Origin: Oxalobacteraceae bacterium
GTDB lineage: Bacteria; Pseudomonadota; Gammaproteobacteria; Burkholderiales; Burkholderiaceae_D
Direction: 5' to 3'
Length of the DNA: 39,950 nt
NCBI GenBank assembly: GCA_947454305.1
Contig: CANGJE010000015.1
Location: 1-39,950 of the forward strand
Part shown: positions 18,876 through 26,521 of the stretch, piece by piece
Layout of the letters: each line of letters starts with the position of its first letter
Position numbering within the stretch: position 1 is the first letter of the stretch
Made by a program: the position numbers and the translations under genes
The notes under the pieces: model-generated
Database searches by the model: none
Told to the model about the DNA's origin: nothing
The model's input: only the letters and a program-made list of their open reading frames with translations

Positions 18876-19994
18876 ATGCTACCTATACTGAGGCGCACAG
18901 CAATAATTCAGCCGGCACTACCCAATCTGCTACGTGAATCCTATCTATCACGGTTGAATACCGAGTGCCTTTCAAAAATCAATAAGATCGGCATTAATCC
19001 TTCGACCAAATCAGCCATGGAAGAAATTAATAGTCTTTATCAAATCACTATTAATGAAGAAGTAAAAAATCAATATGGCATGCTACATGCCAATCAACTT
19101 TTTTTACCTGATGATTCATTCACATCAACAGAATTAGCCAAAGGTCATCAAATTTCTTGTGGGCTTTTTTCTTCGCATGAATTTCAACAAAATTACTCCG
19201 TAACATTGTCTCGAATGTCCCTTGAAGCAGCCATTAATCCTTTTCATAAAAATTATCTTATAAAGTCGTTTCAAAAAACTATTTTAGCAATCACCGCAAA
19301 AGAGCGGAATGCGCTGTCAGAAATAATTCATCCGAAAGTTTTTGACTGGTTAGATTTAAAAATGAATCCTGATGAAATTAAATTATCTTGTAATGCTGCG
19401 CAAAAAAATTTACCGCAACTTAAACTACAGCATGTATTAGCGTTAGTCGACTATTGCAATTCGCAGACTGGTAGCTTTAACTCAGTGAATGATGCATTGA
19501 GAGTGTGGCAAATGTCAGGATCAGATACCTTCGCAAGAATAAGCGGCTGCCTGATAAGCGCCTTAGACGAAGCCTTAGAAACACTATCCTTGAATGAACA
19601 ATTTAAATATGAAGGCCCAGCCTACAAAGGGTTGGTGCTAGCTAACGGCGCAGGGCCATATCGACTGGCTCGCATGCAAGTAGGCATGACGTATATCAGT
19701 CCTCATTGGCTATCAGCCACGACCCGACCTGAATCAAGTTATGCCAACGAAGAATCCTGTTATAGCCAGCACGCCATCTCAACCAATATCCGAGATACTC
19801 AGCTGACCATCGTTCATACTAAAGCTGTCAAGGTTCATCTTTTTAATGACATCAGCTCTATCGAACAAGGCGAGATCATGATCTCTAAAAAACCATTCGA
19901 GTTTTTATCGCCTAAGACCGTTGATGCCCATGTACTCGTATCAGGTCACGCACGTAACGAACTGTATTGCAAGATGAAAAATGACGATTTATAA
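18876..19994 (+). CDS. candidate mono-ADP-ribosyltransferase (toxin- or effector-like)
   Basis: This 372-aa protein is not a family I can name outright, but residues from about 200 fit the Arg-Ser-Glu ADP-ribosyltransferase fold. Helices around NDALRVWQ and LISALDEALETL lead to A-Y-K-G (249-252), where ARTs have the NAD-binding R-G strand. Next come LSATT (279-283), like the S-T-S motif, and E-Q-G-E-I-M-I (330-336), like the Q/E-x-E catalytic loop with Glu333. Spacings of 29 and 53 residues are close to vertebrate-type ARTs. Lys251 replaces the usual Arg. Residues 1-200 match nothing I know; no signal peptide or membrane helix is seen. GAGGAG lies 5 nt before this ATG; the frame stays open back to a TTG at 18699. 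DNA is AT-richer than its neighbours, suggesting transfer. Confidence 0.6.
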   Translation: MLPILRRTAIIQPALPNLLRESYLSRLNTECLSKINKIGINPSTKSAMEEINSLYQITINEEVKNQYGMLHANQLFLPDDSFTSTELAKGHQISCGLFSSHEFQQNYSVTLSRMSLEAAINPFHKNYLIKSFQKTILAITAKERNALSEIIHPKVFDWLDLKMNPDEIKLSCNAAQKNLPQLKLQHVLALVDYCNSQTGSFNSVNDALRVWQMSGSDTFARISGCLISALDEALETLSLNEQFKYEGPAYKGLVLANGAGPYRLARMQVGMTYISPHWLSATTRPESSYANEESCYSQHAISTNIRDTQLTIVHTKAVKVHLFNDISSIEQGEIMISKKPFEFLSPKTVDAHVLVSGHARNELYCKMKNDDL

Positions 19995-20010
19995 GCTGAG
20001 AAGAATGCTG

Positions 20011-20050
20011 AATCTTTGCGATTTATTCGAGTTGTGCAACCTCAAAGATT
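20011..20050. terminator. inverted repeat between convergent genes
   Basis: AATCTTTG (20011-20018) pairs with CAAAGATT (20043-20050), with a smaller GAG-TTG / CAA-CTC stem inside. It lies between the stops of the ART-like gene and the enoyl-CoA hydratase gene and could end both transcripts, but has no T-run. Confidence 0.4.
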
Positions 20051-20077
20051 ACTCAAGTTATTTTCATTAGGAAGGTT

Positions 20078-20875
20078 TTATGATTTCCATGAAGGTGGAC
20101 GTTTTTCTATAAAAGCTTGCACACCTTCTAAGGCTGCCTCATCCATCATGTTGCACGCCATATTCTCACCAGCTAACTGATACGCTGCTGCAATACCCAT
20201 CTCTAACTGGCGGTAAAACAATTGCTTACCCATAGCAATCGCAACCGCTGGCTTAGCGATGATGCTTTTCGTAAGTAGTGAAATTTCGTGGTCTAACAAT
20301 TCAGGAGACACGACTCGATTCACTAAGCCACGCTCTTTGGCAGTGTGTGCATCGATGAAATCACCTGTCAGCAGCATTTCCATCGCTTGCTTACGCGGCA
20401 CATTTCGCGACAAACCTACGGATGGGGTTGAACAAAATAATCCATAGTTAACACCGGATACTGCAAAGCTAGCGTCGGTAGAAGCCACCGCAAGATCGCA
20501 CATAGACACCAACTGACAACCGGCAGCTGTCGCAAGACCGTGAACGCGTGCAATCACCGGCTGAGGCATTTGCTGAATCGCCAACATCAACTTACTGCAA
20601 CGATGAAAAAGTGTTTTGTAATACGCTGTAGATGGCTCAGCTCGCATTTGTTTTAAATCATGCCCTGCGCAAAATGCCTTACCTAGCGCAGCGAGTACTA
20701 CTACTCTGGCCGATGAATCTTTTGCAATCGCATCAATCTCCGTTTGCAAAGCGGCTAGCATTTCTTCTGATAATGGATTAAATCGATCACCACGATTCAG
20801 CGTTAAGGTAACTATGCCTTGCTCACGCTGATTGATGATGAAAGGAGTATCCGCTGGCGAAGTAGGCTGGCTCAT
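20078..20875 (-). CDS. enoyl-CoA hydratase/isomerase family protein (ECHDC3-like)
   Basis: The 265-aa protein has the crotonase fold with the CoA oxyanion-hole segments GKAFCAGHDL (65-74) and LATAAGC (114-120). The two glutamates that add water in classical hydratases (Glu144 and Glu164 of the rat enzyme) align with Gln121 and Gly141 here, so ordinary enoyl-CoA hydration is unlikely. The block GLFCSTPSVGLSRNVPRK marks an ECHDC3-like subgroup of uncertain reaction. It lies downstream of rbgA on the same strand, 38 bp away, and may share its transcript. Confidence 0.92.
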   Translation of the reverse strand: MSQPTSPADTPFIINQREQGIVTLTLNRGDRFNPLSEEMLAALQTEIDAIAKDSSARVVVLAALGKAFCAGHDLKQMRAEPSTAYYKTLFHRCSKLMLAIQQMPQPVIARVHGLATAAGCQLVSMCDLAVASTDASFAVSGVNYGLFCSTPSVGLSRNVPRKQAMEMLLTGDFIDAHTAKERGLVNRVVSPELLDHEISLLTKSIIAKPAVAIAMGKQLFYRQLEMGIAAAYQLAGENMACNMMDEAALEGVQAFIEKRPPSWKS

Positions 20876-20913
20876 GATGTCTCTCGTCTATTTTTTTCAG
20901 GGCTATTCGAAAT

Positions 20914-21828
20914 TTATTCAGGCTCGTATTCTTCTCGCGGCTGCTCTAGACCTAATGACACGGGCGGTTGATAACTTGCCAGTAACGCGACGCGTCGTTC
21001 AGGTGTTTCTAAACTAATGCGCCCAAGGATACCGCTTCGATAGTCTTGCAACAGTGTGTGAGCAGCTTTTTCAACATCTGCCTCACCGCCACGTAAACGC
21101 AAGCCACGTTTTTGAGCAATGGCCTCTAAAACACCTACGCCGTCATTCACGCTGGAGGGTAAGCCATAACGTGCTGCGAGCATTGCGCGATAGTGTTCGA
21201 GTAATTGGCTCGCAAGAAAATCTGCGACCTCTTCTTCAATAATCGCATTCACTCCAATCGCATGACTGGCCGCCAACATCAAGCCATCGGTGGGATGGGC
21301 TATCTTGGGCCACATCATGCCGGGCGTATCAATCAGAACAATATTGTTACCTAAAAATAGGCGTTGCTGCGTCTTGGTGACAGCTGGCTCATCTCCTACC
21401 TTAGCTACCCGCTTTTTCAACAAGGCGTTCATCAAAGTAGATTTACCGACATTCGGAATACCCATAATCATCACACGCAAAGGCTTGAGCGTGGTGCCAC
21501 GATGGGGCGTTAGCTTCATACAAACGGCTGGAATCTTCGCCACTTCGGACGCTTTTTTACAAGAGAGCGCAATCGCATGTACCTGGGGTTGGGCCTCGTA
21601 ATACTTGAGCCATGCTTGCGTCGCAGCGGGATCGGCTAAGTCACTTTTGTTCAGTATTTTTAGGCAGGGGCGCTGACGTGCTTTGCGCAACTCAGTAATC
21701 ATGGGGTTACTACTTGCCTCTGGCAGTCGAGCGTCCAGCACCTCAATAACAAGGTCTGTTTTCTCCATGGACTCGGCGGCTTTTTTGCGCGCAGAGTTCA
21801 TATGACCGGGAAACCATTGGATGGACAT
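20914..21828 (-). CDS. rbgA: ribosome biogenesis GTPase YlqF/RbgA
   Basis: This 304-aa circularly permuted GTPase helps late assembly of the 50S ribosomal subunit. The motifs come in permuted order: G4 N-K-S-D (60-63), then G1 GIPNVGKST (123-131), then G3 D-T-P-G (167-170). The N-terminal IQWFPGHMNSARK signature is diagnostic for YlqF. The C-terminal RNA-binding helical region starts near residue 190. Upstream is a 327-bp gap that separates it from the divergent mltB. Confidence 0.95.
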   Translation of the reverse strand: MSIQWFPGHMNSARKKAAESMEKTDLVIEVLDARLPEASSNPMITELRKARQRPCLKILNKSDLADPAATQAWLKYYEAQPQVHAIALSCKKASEVAKIPAVCMKLTPHRGTTLKPLRVMIMGIPNVGKSTLMNALLKKRVAKVGDEPAVTKTQQRLFLGNNIVLIDTPGMMWPKIAHPTDGLMLAASHAIGVNAIIEEEVADFLASQLLEHYRAMLAARYGLPSSVNDGVGVLEAIAQKRGLRLRGGEADVEKAAHTLLQDYRSGILGRISLETPERRVALLASYQPPVSLGLEQPREEYEPE

Positions 21829-22155
21829 GAGAAGAGCCGATGAAAAAATAGTGAAGCGGATAAAAACGAGCTATGGGCCAGTATTCTACCTGCCCTCTTG
21901 AATTCAACCGAGTTCGGCTGATACGCTTAAGGCTAATTACTGCTAAGTGCCCATCCAGCCCTTCGTGGCTGAAGACAGCCTGAACATCTCGCTAGTGATG
22001 GGCGTTGCGGTCTATAACCACGGCGCACGATACAGTTAAGAGATCGTCATCTGGCTAAATGGCATTGCTCTGTTTCAGAAGGCTGCCCGGTTCTCATGGA
22101 CTATACTCGTACTTTGACGAAAATTCGTCTCCAACTTTTGCATGAACCGTAATCG
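21829..22155. other. intergenic region between rbgA and mltB
   Basis: No convincing gene is seen. It holds a 30-codon GTG frame (21947-22039, ending in GVAVYNHGARYS) that could be a gene remnant, a TATACT hexamer (22102-22107) without a good -35, and a palindrome GACGAA-AA-TTCGTC (22116-22129) 27 bp before the mltB ATG. Promoters for both divergent genes must lie here. Confidence 0.5.
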
Positions 22156-23286
22156 ATGAATAAAATTATTTCAATGCGCTTTTTTATAGTTTTTCTAGCA
22201 TTTACTACCTTATTGCTTCCTGAGATTTCCTGCGCCAAAAGCCAGTACCATTCGAAAAAAGCTGGCAGCACCTCACTTACTAACAAACACAAGGCTGCCA
22301 AAAAATTATTACCTGCTGAGGAATCCGAATTTACTAATTTCATGCAATGGAAAGCAGTCGCTGAATTTGTAAATCAAATGGGTGAACAGCACGGTTTTAA
22401 TCAAGATGAACTGAACACTTTATTTTCGCAAGTACATTACCTGGAAAAGGTCGTTAAGCTCATCAACCCTGCCCCCTCGGGCAAAAATAAAAACTGGACA
22501 GCCTACAAGAGCCGTTTTGTTGAACCATTACGCATACGATCTGGCCTGAATTTTTGGGAAAAATATGAAACCGAACTTCGCCGTGCTCAAGTTGAATTTG
22601 GCGTCCCTCCTGAAATCATAGTCGGCATACTCGGTGTAGAGACTATCTACGGCCGCAGCCCAGGCAACATTCGCGTTATGGATGCGCTAACGACGCTGGC
22701 ATTTGCTTATCCAGAAACGGCTAACCGCGAAGAGAGAATGCGCTACTTCCGCGACGAACTAGAACAAATTCTTTTGTACGCACGCGAAAACAATTTCGAT
22801 CCGCTGAGTGTTTCGGGATCGTTTGCAGGAGCGATTGGTTACCCTCAATTTATGCCAAGTAGCATTCGTCGCTTTGCTGTAGATTTTGATGGCGATGGCC
22901 GTATCGATCTCAGAAATTCTCCCGCAGATGCTATTGGTAGTGTGGCCAGTTTTCTTGTACAGCACGGATGGACTGCCGATCTACCGTTGGTCTACCCTGT
23001 AAGTGTTGATAAGAATACCGAGTCAGAGTGGAAGCCATTGATAGGTGTAGTTCTAGCAGCGACAAACACCATCGACGAGATTAGTCGCGCAGGCGTCACT
23101 TTTCCTGAAGATATTTCTCCTACACTGATGGTTGGCTTAATCGATTTAGAAGACGGCACGCATCCAACTCAGTATTGGCTTGGCAGCGCGAATTTTTTTG
23201 CTATCACGAAATATAACCGTAGTTTTTATTATGCTATGGCCGTGATTGAACTCAGTAAAGCTCTAAAACAACGACGCTCGCCATGA
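22156..23286 (+). CDS. mltB: membrane-bound lytic murein transglycosylase B
   Basis: MltB cleaves the glycan strands of peptidoglycan to 1,6-anhydro ends in the periplasm. The 376-aa protein has an N-terminal signal segment (residues 1-27, hydrophobic core FFIVFLAFTTLLLP), the catalytic Glu162 in GVETIYGR, and the GAIGYPQFMPSS and DFDGDGRIDL blocks of family 3 transglycosylases. No lipobox Cys is placed as in E. coli MltB; Cys26 is in a poor context, so anchoring is uncertain. It overlaps the next gene by 4 bp (ATGA). Confidence 0.95.
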   Translation: MNKIISMRFFIVFLAFTTLLLPEISCAKSQYHSKKAGSTSLTNKHKAAKKLLPAEESEFTNFMQWKAVAEFVNQMGEQHGFNQDELNTLFSQVHYLEKVVKLINPAPSGKNKNWTAYKSRFVEPLRIRSGLNFWEKYETELRRAQVEFGVPPEIIVGILGVETIYGRSPGNIRVMDALTTLAFAYPETANREERMRYFRDELEQILLYARENNFDPLSVSGSFAGAIGYPQFMPSSIRRFAVDFDGDGRIDLRNSPADAIGSVASFLVQHGWTADLPLVYPVSVDKNTESEWKPLIGVVLAATNTIDEISRAGVTFPEDISPTLMVGLIDLEDGTHPTQYWLGSANFFAITKYNRSFYYAMAVIELSKALKQRRSP

Positions 23287-23876
23287 ATCCATTCCCCGCG
23301 GCGGATACTCTGACAGAAAAACAGATCATTGCACTCACCAGTGCGTGGGTAGAACACGTGGTGATTGGTTTAAATCTGTGCCCATTCGCTAAGCCAGTAC
23401 ACGCGAAAGGACAAATCCATTATTTTCTTAGCCATGCTCGCGATGAAATTTCTCTAGCTGCTGATCTACGGCTATCGATGCAGCAATTAGTTGCAGCCTC
23501 GCCAACAAGCGTGGATACGTGTTTGCTTATTCATCCATGGGTGCTATCTGAATTTTTTGAGTACAACAATTTTCTCGACATCGCTGACGAAATTTTGGAT
23601 GAATTAGATTTAATGGGCGTATTGCAGATCGCCAGCTTTCATCCTAACTATCGATTCGCAGGAACCACCGAGGAGGATGTTACCAACGGTACTAACCGAT
23701 CCCCGTTTCCTATGCTGCACCTACTGAGAGAAGCAAGCTTGGACAATGCAACGTCCGCACTTCCAGATGCGAACGTGATTGTGAATCGCAATTTAGAAAC
23801 CATGACCTCGCTGGGTCACGAAGGTTGGAATCAATTGCAATTAAAATTAAAACAATTCATAGAATCCACTTCGTAA
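23283..23876 (+). CDS. DUF1415 family protein
   Basis: The 197-aa protein matches the DUF1415 pattern with its opening A-W-V-E-x-V-V-I-G-L-N-L-C-P-F-A-K-P, the central FFEYNNFLDIAD and the ASFHPNYRFAGT block near residue 119. The family has no assigned function. The conserved Cys, His and acidic residues suggest a soluble enzyme or metal-binding protein. It shares ATGA with the mltB stop, so the two are translationally coupled; no functional link to peptidoglycan is known to me. Confidence 0.9.
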   Translation: MNPFPAADTLTEKQIIALTSAWVEHVVIGLNLCPFAKPVHAKGQIHYFLSHARDEISLAADLRLSMQQLVAASPTSVDTCLLIHPWVLSEFFEYNNFLDIADEILDELDLMGVLQIASFHPNYRFAGTTEEDVTNGTNRSPFPMLHLLREASLDNATSALPDANVIVNRNLETMTSLGHEGWNQLQLKLKQFIESTS

Positions 23877-24428
23877 GCAATCCCTTCGCTACACATCCCC
23901 AATCTCGCCCGATAATTGATATTCAGAGTTATTCTTTTTCTACGTTTCAAACACCCCGCCGTAACCCACCTACCAGCTTGCTATTGCTAATAGCTATCCC
24001 GTACCGATAAAGCCCAACTCTGTATGAAAAGTCGAATTTCTACCCTAACAATGTTGCCAGATTCACTAATTCTTTCTGATCTTGCGCGAAGTCAAACAGA
24101 ATTATCAATACATTAATTAAACTCAAGTTAAGGTAAGGAAACTTTCCGATGTAGTAAGTATTGTGGCTGTTCTGGCAGTTGAACTGACACCAATGGCTAG
24201 TAAATTTTTATTTCCCCCAGAAGTTACCAAGGGTTGCTGCTAGCCCGGAGTGAGGTCGTAAATTTACAAAAAATTATTTTTTGATTAACAACCGCTCAGC
24301 AAATTATTACTCTGATAATTTTTATTCTTCAGGGGCTCTGATTGATTGAGTTTCAAGGCGTTAAGCCCGACTTAACAATCCGATCAGCGCAATTCATTCA
24401 CCAACCGCTATAGGGAATCCGCATTCAA
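23877..24428. other. 552-bp intergenic region
   Basis: I see no gene or RNA gene. It is AT-rich, with stop codons in all frames. It has an AT inverted repeat AAATTAT / ATAATTT (24301-24321) followed by T-rich sequence, and a GATAAT hexamer inside it without a matching -35. It probably carries the promoter of the HTH gene that follows. Confidence 0.5.
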
Positions 24429-24746
24429 ATGACAACCCAATTCGATAATCAGGACAGCAGCCGGCTTTCAGACCAATTGGCCTACGACCCCAATAATTTG
24501 CTGGACACGCTCATCGATAAGCTGCACCTCAAAAACGATGCCGCTCTATCCCGAGCCTTAGAAGTAGCCCCACCGGTGATTAGCAAAATTCGTCATCGCC
24601 GGCTTCCTGTAGGCGCTTCGCTACTAATACGTATGCACGAAGTTAGTGATCTGAGTATTCGAGAACTGAGAACTTTAATGGGAGATAGACGGGAAAAATT
24701 CCGTATCAGTGACAAACAATTCAAGCCTAAACAAGCCAGTCATTGA
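24429..24746 (+). CDS. small helix-turn-helix protein
   Basis: This 105-aa protein has one lambda-repressor-like HTH between about residues 25 and 80: AALSRALEVAPPVISKIRHR is the helix-turn-recognition helix, and LLIRMHEVSDLSIRELRTLMG are the following helices. It has no second domain, so it could be a stand-alone regulator or an antitoxin-like DNA binder. I recall near-identical small proteins in betaproteobacteria, but without an assigned function. It is flanked by a long upstream gap and the convergent cysM. No toxin partner is seen next to it. The ribosome site is weak (GGGAA, 12 nt away). Confidence 0.8.
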   Translation: MTTQFDNQDSSRLSDQLAYDPNNLLDTLIDKLHLKNDAALSRALEVAPPVISKIRHRRLPVGASLLIRMHEVSDLSIRELRTLMGDRREKFRISDKQFKPKQASH

Positions 24747-24853
24747 AGCAGTCAACGCGGATTCAGGCAGTCCGGTTAACAATCCTAGCCGTACTGCCTG
24801 AGGATGTGTCAAACGCTGTATCGGGCTATTCAGCAAGCACCGTAGCAAGCGAC

Positions 24854-24882
24854 ATATCTATCGAAATATCTATCGATATATC
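24854..24882. repeat. short tandem repeat after the cysM stop
   Basis: ATATCTATCGA occurs at 24854-24864 and 24866-24876 (period 12), with a partial third unit TATATC. It lies between the convergent HTH and cysM genes. Function unknown. Confidence 0.6.
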
Positions 24883-24892
24883 AAGCAACAGA

Positions 24893-25795
24893 TCATGCAG
24901 GAAAAACTCCTGTCGACAAATAGCGGTCACCCCGATCGCAAACAATAAAAACAATAATGGCGTTTTCAACCGTTTGCGAGACGCGTAAAGCAACCTCGCA
25001 CGCACCTGCTGCTGAGATACCCGCGAATACTCCCTCTTCGACTGCCATACGGCGCGCCATCTGCTCAGCCACCGCTTGGCTTACGTTCTCTACCTGATCG
25101 ACTCGGCTTCGATCAAATATTTTCGGTAGATAGGCCTCAGGCCATTTACGTATTCCAGGAATCTGCGATCCATCCTCGGGTTGAGCACCCACTATCGTGA
25201 TGGCCGGGTTCTGTTCTTTCAGGTATTTCGACACACCCATGATGGTGCCAGTGGTACCCATTGCGCTTACAAAGTGCGTCACCTTGCCTTGGGTATCACG
25301 CCAGATTTCAGGGCCTGTGCCTTCGTAATGTGCGCGTGGATTGTCGGGATTTGCGAACTGATCAAGTATCAATCCCTTGCCTTCCTTCTGCATCTGATCT
25401 GCCAAATCGCGGGCGTATTCCATACCACCTGTTTTGGGAGTTAAAACAATCTCAGCGCCATAGGCCGCCATACTCTGACGTCGTTCAAGACTGAGATTTT
25501 CAGGCATAAGCAAAATCATTTTGTAGCCGCGCATGGCTGCTGCCATAGCTAACGCAATACCCGTGTTGCCGCTGGTGGCTTCGATCAGCGTATCGCCCGG
25601 TTTGATTTCACCTCGCTCTTCTGCGTGCTTGATCATAGACAAGGCAGGCCTGTCTTTTACCGATCCTGCGGGGTTATTACCCTCCATCTTTCCAAGAATG
25701 ATGTTGTTGCGACGAGCAGCATCCTCGCCGGGAATACGCTTTAACTGCACCAGAGGAGTATTACCGACCAGGTCCTCGATAGTTGGGAATGGCAT
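24893..25795 (-). CDS. cysM: cysteine synthase B
   Basis: CysM makes cysteine (or S-sulfocysteine from thiosulfate) from O-acetylserine with pyridoxal phosphate. The 300-aa protein has the opening TIEDLVGNTPLV, PLP Lys47 in GSVKDRP, the substrate loop TSGNTGIA and the phosphate-binding GTTGT segment near residue 175. The wording EGNNPAGSVKDR and the arginine-containing active-site loop favour CysM over CysK. The ATG at 25795 gives the usual N-terminus but has AAACCTCC just upstream and no Shine-Dalgarno. A TTG at 25819 with GGAGG nine nt before it is an alternative that adds 8 residues. See the leader hairpins. Confidence 0.94.
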   Translation of the reverse strand: MPFPTIEDLVGNTPLVQLKRIPGEDAARRNNIILGKMEGNNPAGSVKDRPALSMIKHAEERGEIKPGDTLIEATSGNTGIALAMAAAMRGYKMILLMPENLSLERRQSMAAYGAEIVLTPKTGGMEYARDLADQMQKEGKGLILDQFANPDNPRAHYEGTGPEIWRDTQGKVTHFVSAMGTTGTIMGVSKYLKEQNPAITIVGAQPEDGSQIPGIRKWPEAYLPKIFDRSRVDQVENVSQAVAEQMARRMAVEEGVFAGISAAGACEVALRVSQTVENAIIVFIVCDRGDRYLSTGVFPA

Positions 25796-25797
25796 GT

Positions 25798-25833
25798 GGA
25801 GGTTTATCCGTAATGACAAGGATGAAAACCTCC
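25798..25833 (-). promoter_or_regulatory. cysM leader hairpin that can pair the ribosome-binding site
   Basis: In the transcript GGAGGTTT pairs with AAACCTCC (8 bp), and inside it ATCC pairs with GGAT (4 bp) across a 2-nt bulge. The stem ends 2 nt before the cysM ATG and includes the only good Shine-Dalgarno (GGAGG) in the leader. It may regulate cysM translation. Confidence 0.55.
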
Positions 25834-25845
25834 ATTTTAATCCTA

Positions 25846-25885
25846 GTGACGCTGACAGGCAGAGCTCAAAATCTGCCAGCGTCAC
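25846..25885 (-). promoter_or_regulatory. second strong hairpin in the comEA-cysM gap
   Basis: GTGACGCT (25846-25853) pairs with AGCGTCAC (25878-25885), and the inner GGCAGA (25858-25863) pairs with TCTGCC (25872-25877), with a 4-nt bulge and an 8-nt loop. No T-run follows on the minus strand, so it is better read as a leader element than as the comEA terminator. Confidence 0.5.
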
Positions 25886-25934
25886 ACCCGCGCACGACTT
25901 TCTCGGGCACTTCCGTAAAATGAGTGAAAGCTAA

Positions 25935-26294
25935 TCAGTTTTTTTGCTGAGTAGGCTTAGTCGACTCGGCCGGGATTTTGGCCGACTTTGCTGGCTTGTC
26001 AGCAGTCATAGAAGGATTTTTCGGCTGACCATTCACTAGAAGGCCAGCAGCGGAGAGCTTGACTGAATTGCGCTCGCCTATACCGCGCACGCGCTTCTCA
26101 AGATCAGACCAGTCTTTGAAATTTCCGTTTTTCTTGCGCTCATCCAGTATGGCTTTTGATGTGGCCGGGCCTATCCCTGCAATACCATCGAGAGCGGCCT
26201 GATCAGCCGTGTTAATTTCTACGGCAGCCAACGCTGGCTGAAACGCGAGCAATGCGAAGATCGTTGTAGCTAATATCAAAATCTTCTTCAACAT
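25935..26294 (-). CDS. comEA: ComEA-like helix-hairpin-helix protein
   Basis: The 119-aa protein has a signal peptide (residues 1 to about 23, cleaved near ALAAVE), then one HhH DNA-binding domain with VEINTADQAALDGIAGIGPA and the second hairpin WSDLEKRVRGIGER. A Lys/Pro-rich tail follows. Secreted ComEA-like proteins bind incoming DNA in the periplasm during natural transformation. The ATG at 26294 has GGAGAAA six nt upstream; an upstream ATG at 26348 lacks a site and would hide the signal peptide. No other competence genes are in the window. A 23-bp palindrome lies about 100 bp upstream. Confidence 0.92.
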   Translation of the reverse strand: MLKKILILATTIFALLAFQPALAAVEINTADQAALDGIAGIGPATSKAILDERKKNGNFKDWSDLEKRVRGIGERNSVKLSAAGLLVNGQPKNPSMTADKPAKSAKIPAESTKPTQQKN

Positions 26295-26396
26295 GAAATT
26301 TCTCCATTTCGGTTTAATGAATGACGATGCCAGGAATAGCAACGCCAACCGAATTAGACTTCAATACAGTTGAAGTAATGATTGAAGAAATTATGA

Positions 26397-26419
26397 TTAA
26401 TTCGCATGGTGCGAATTAA
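26397..26419. promoter_or_regulatory. 23-bp perfect palindrome upstream of comEA
   Basis: TTAATTCGCA (26397-26406) and TGCGAATTAA (26410-26419) flank TGG. A second, smaller one (ACTTCAA-tacag-TTGAAGT, 26358-26376) lies closer to comEA. No T-run adjoins the large one, so an operator or a lapB mRNA end structure are both possible. Confidence 0.5.
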
Positions 26420-26521
26420 ATATAGACTGTTCGATAGACGTAATAAACGCCTAGACCAAAGGAAAATACTGAGTGATAAAAAGACTCAATGATGTGAGAG
26501 AACTATGGAACACAGAATGAC

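Noticed and set aside
22101..22343. 80-aa minus-strand frame opposite the mltB start
   Set aside because: It overlaps the mltB signal peptide antisense and has no supporting features.
24743..24988. 81-aa frame after the HTH gene
   Set aside because: Its only pattern (DISIEISIDISS) comes from the 12-nt tandem repeat at 24854-24882, and it runs into the cysM 3' end.
25796..25885. Full N-terminal extension of CysM to 25885
   Set aside because: The extended region is hairpin-forming leader and does not match known CysM N-termini. Only the TTG at 25819 remains a possible alternative.
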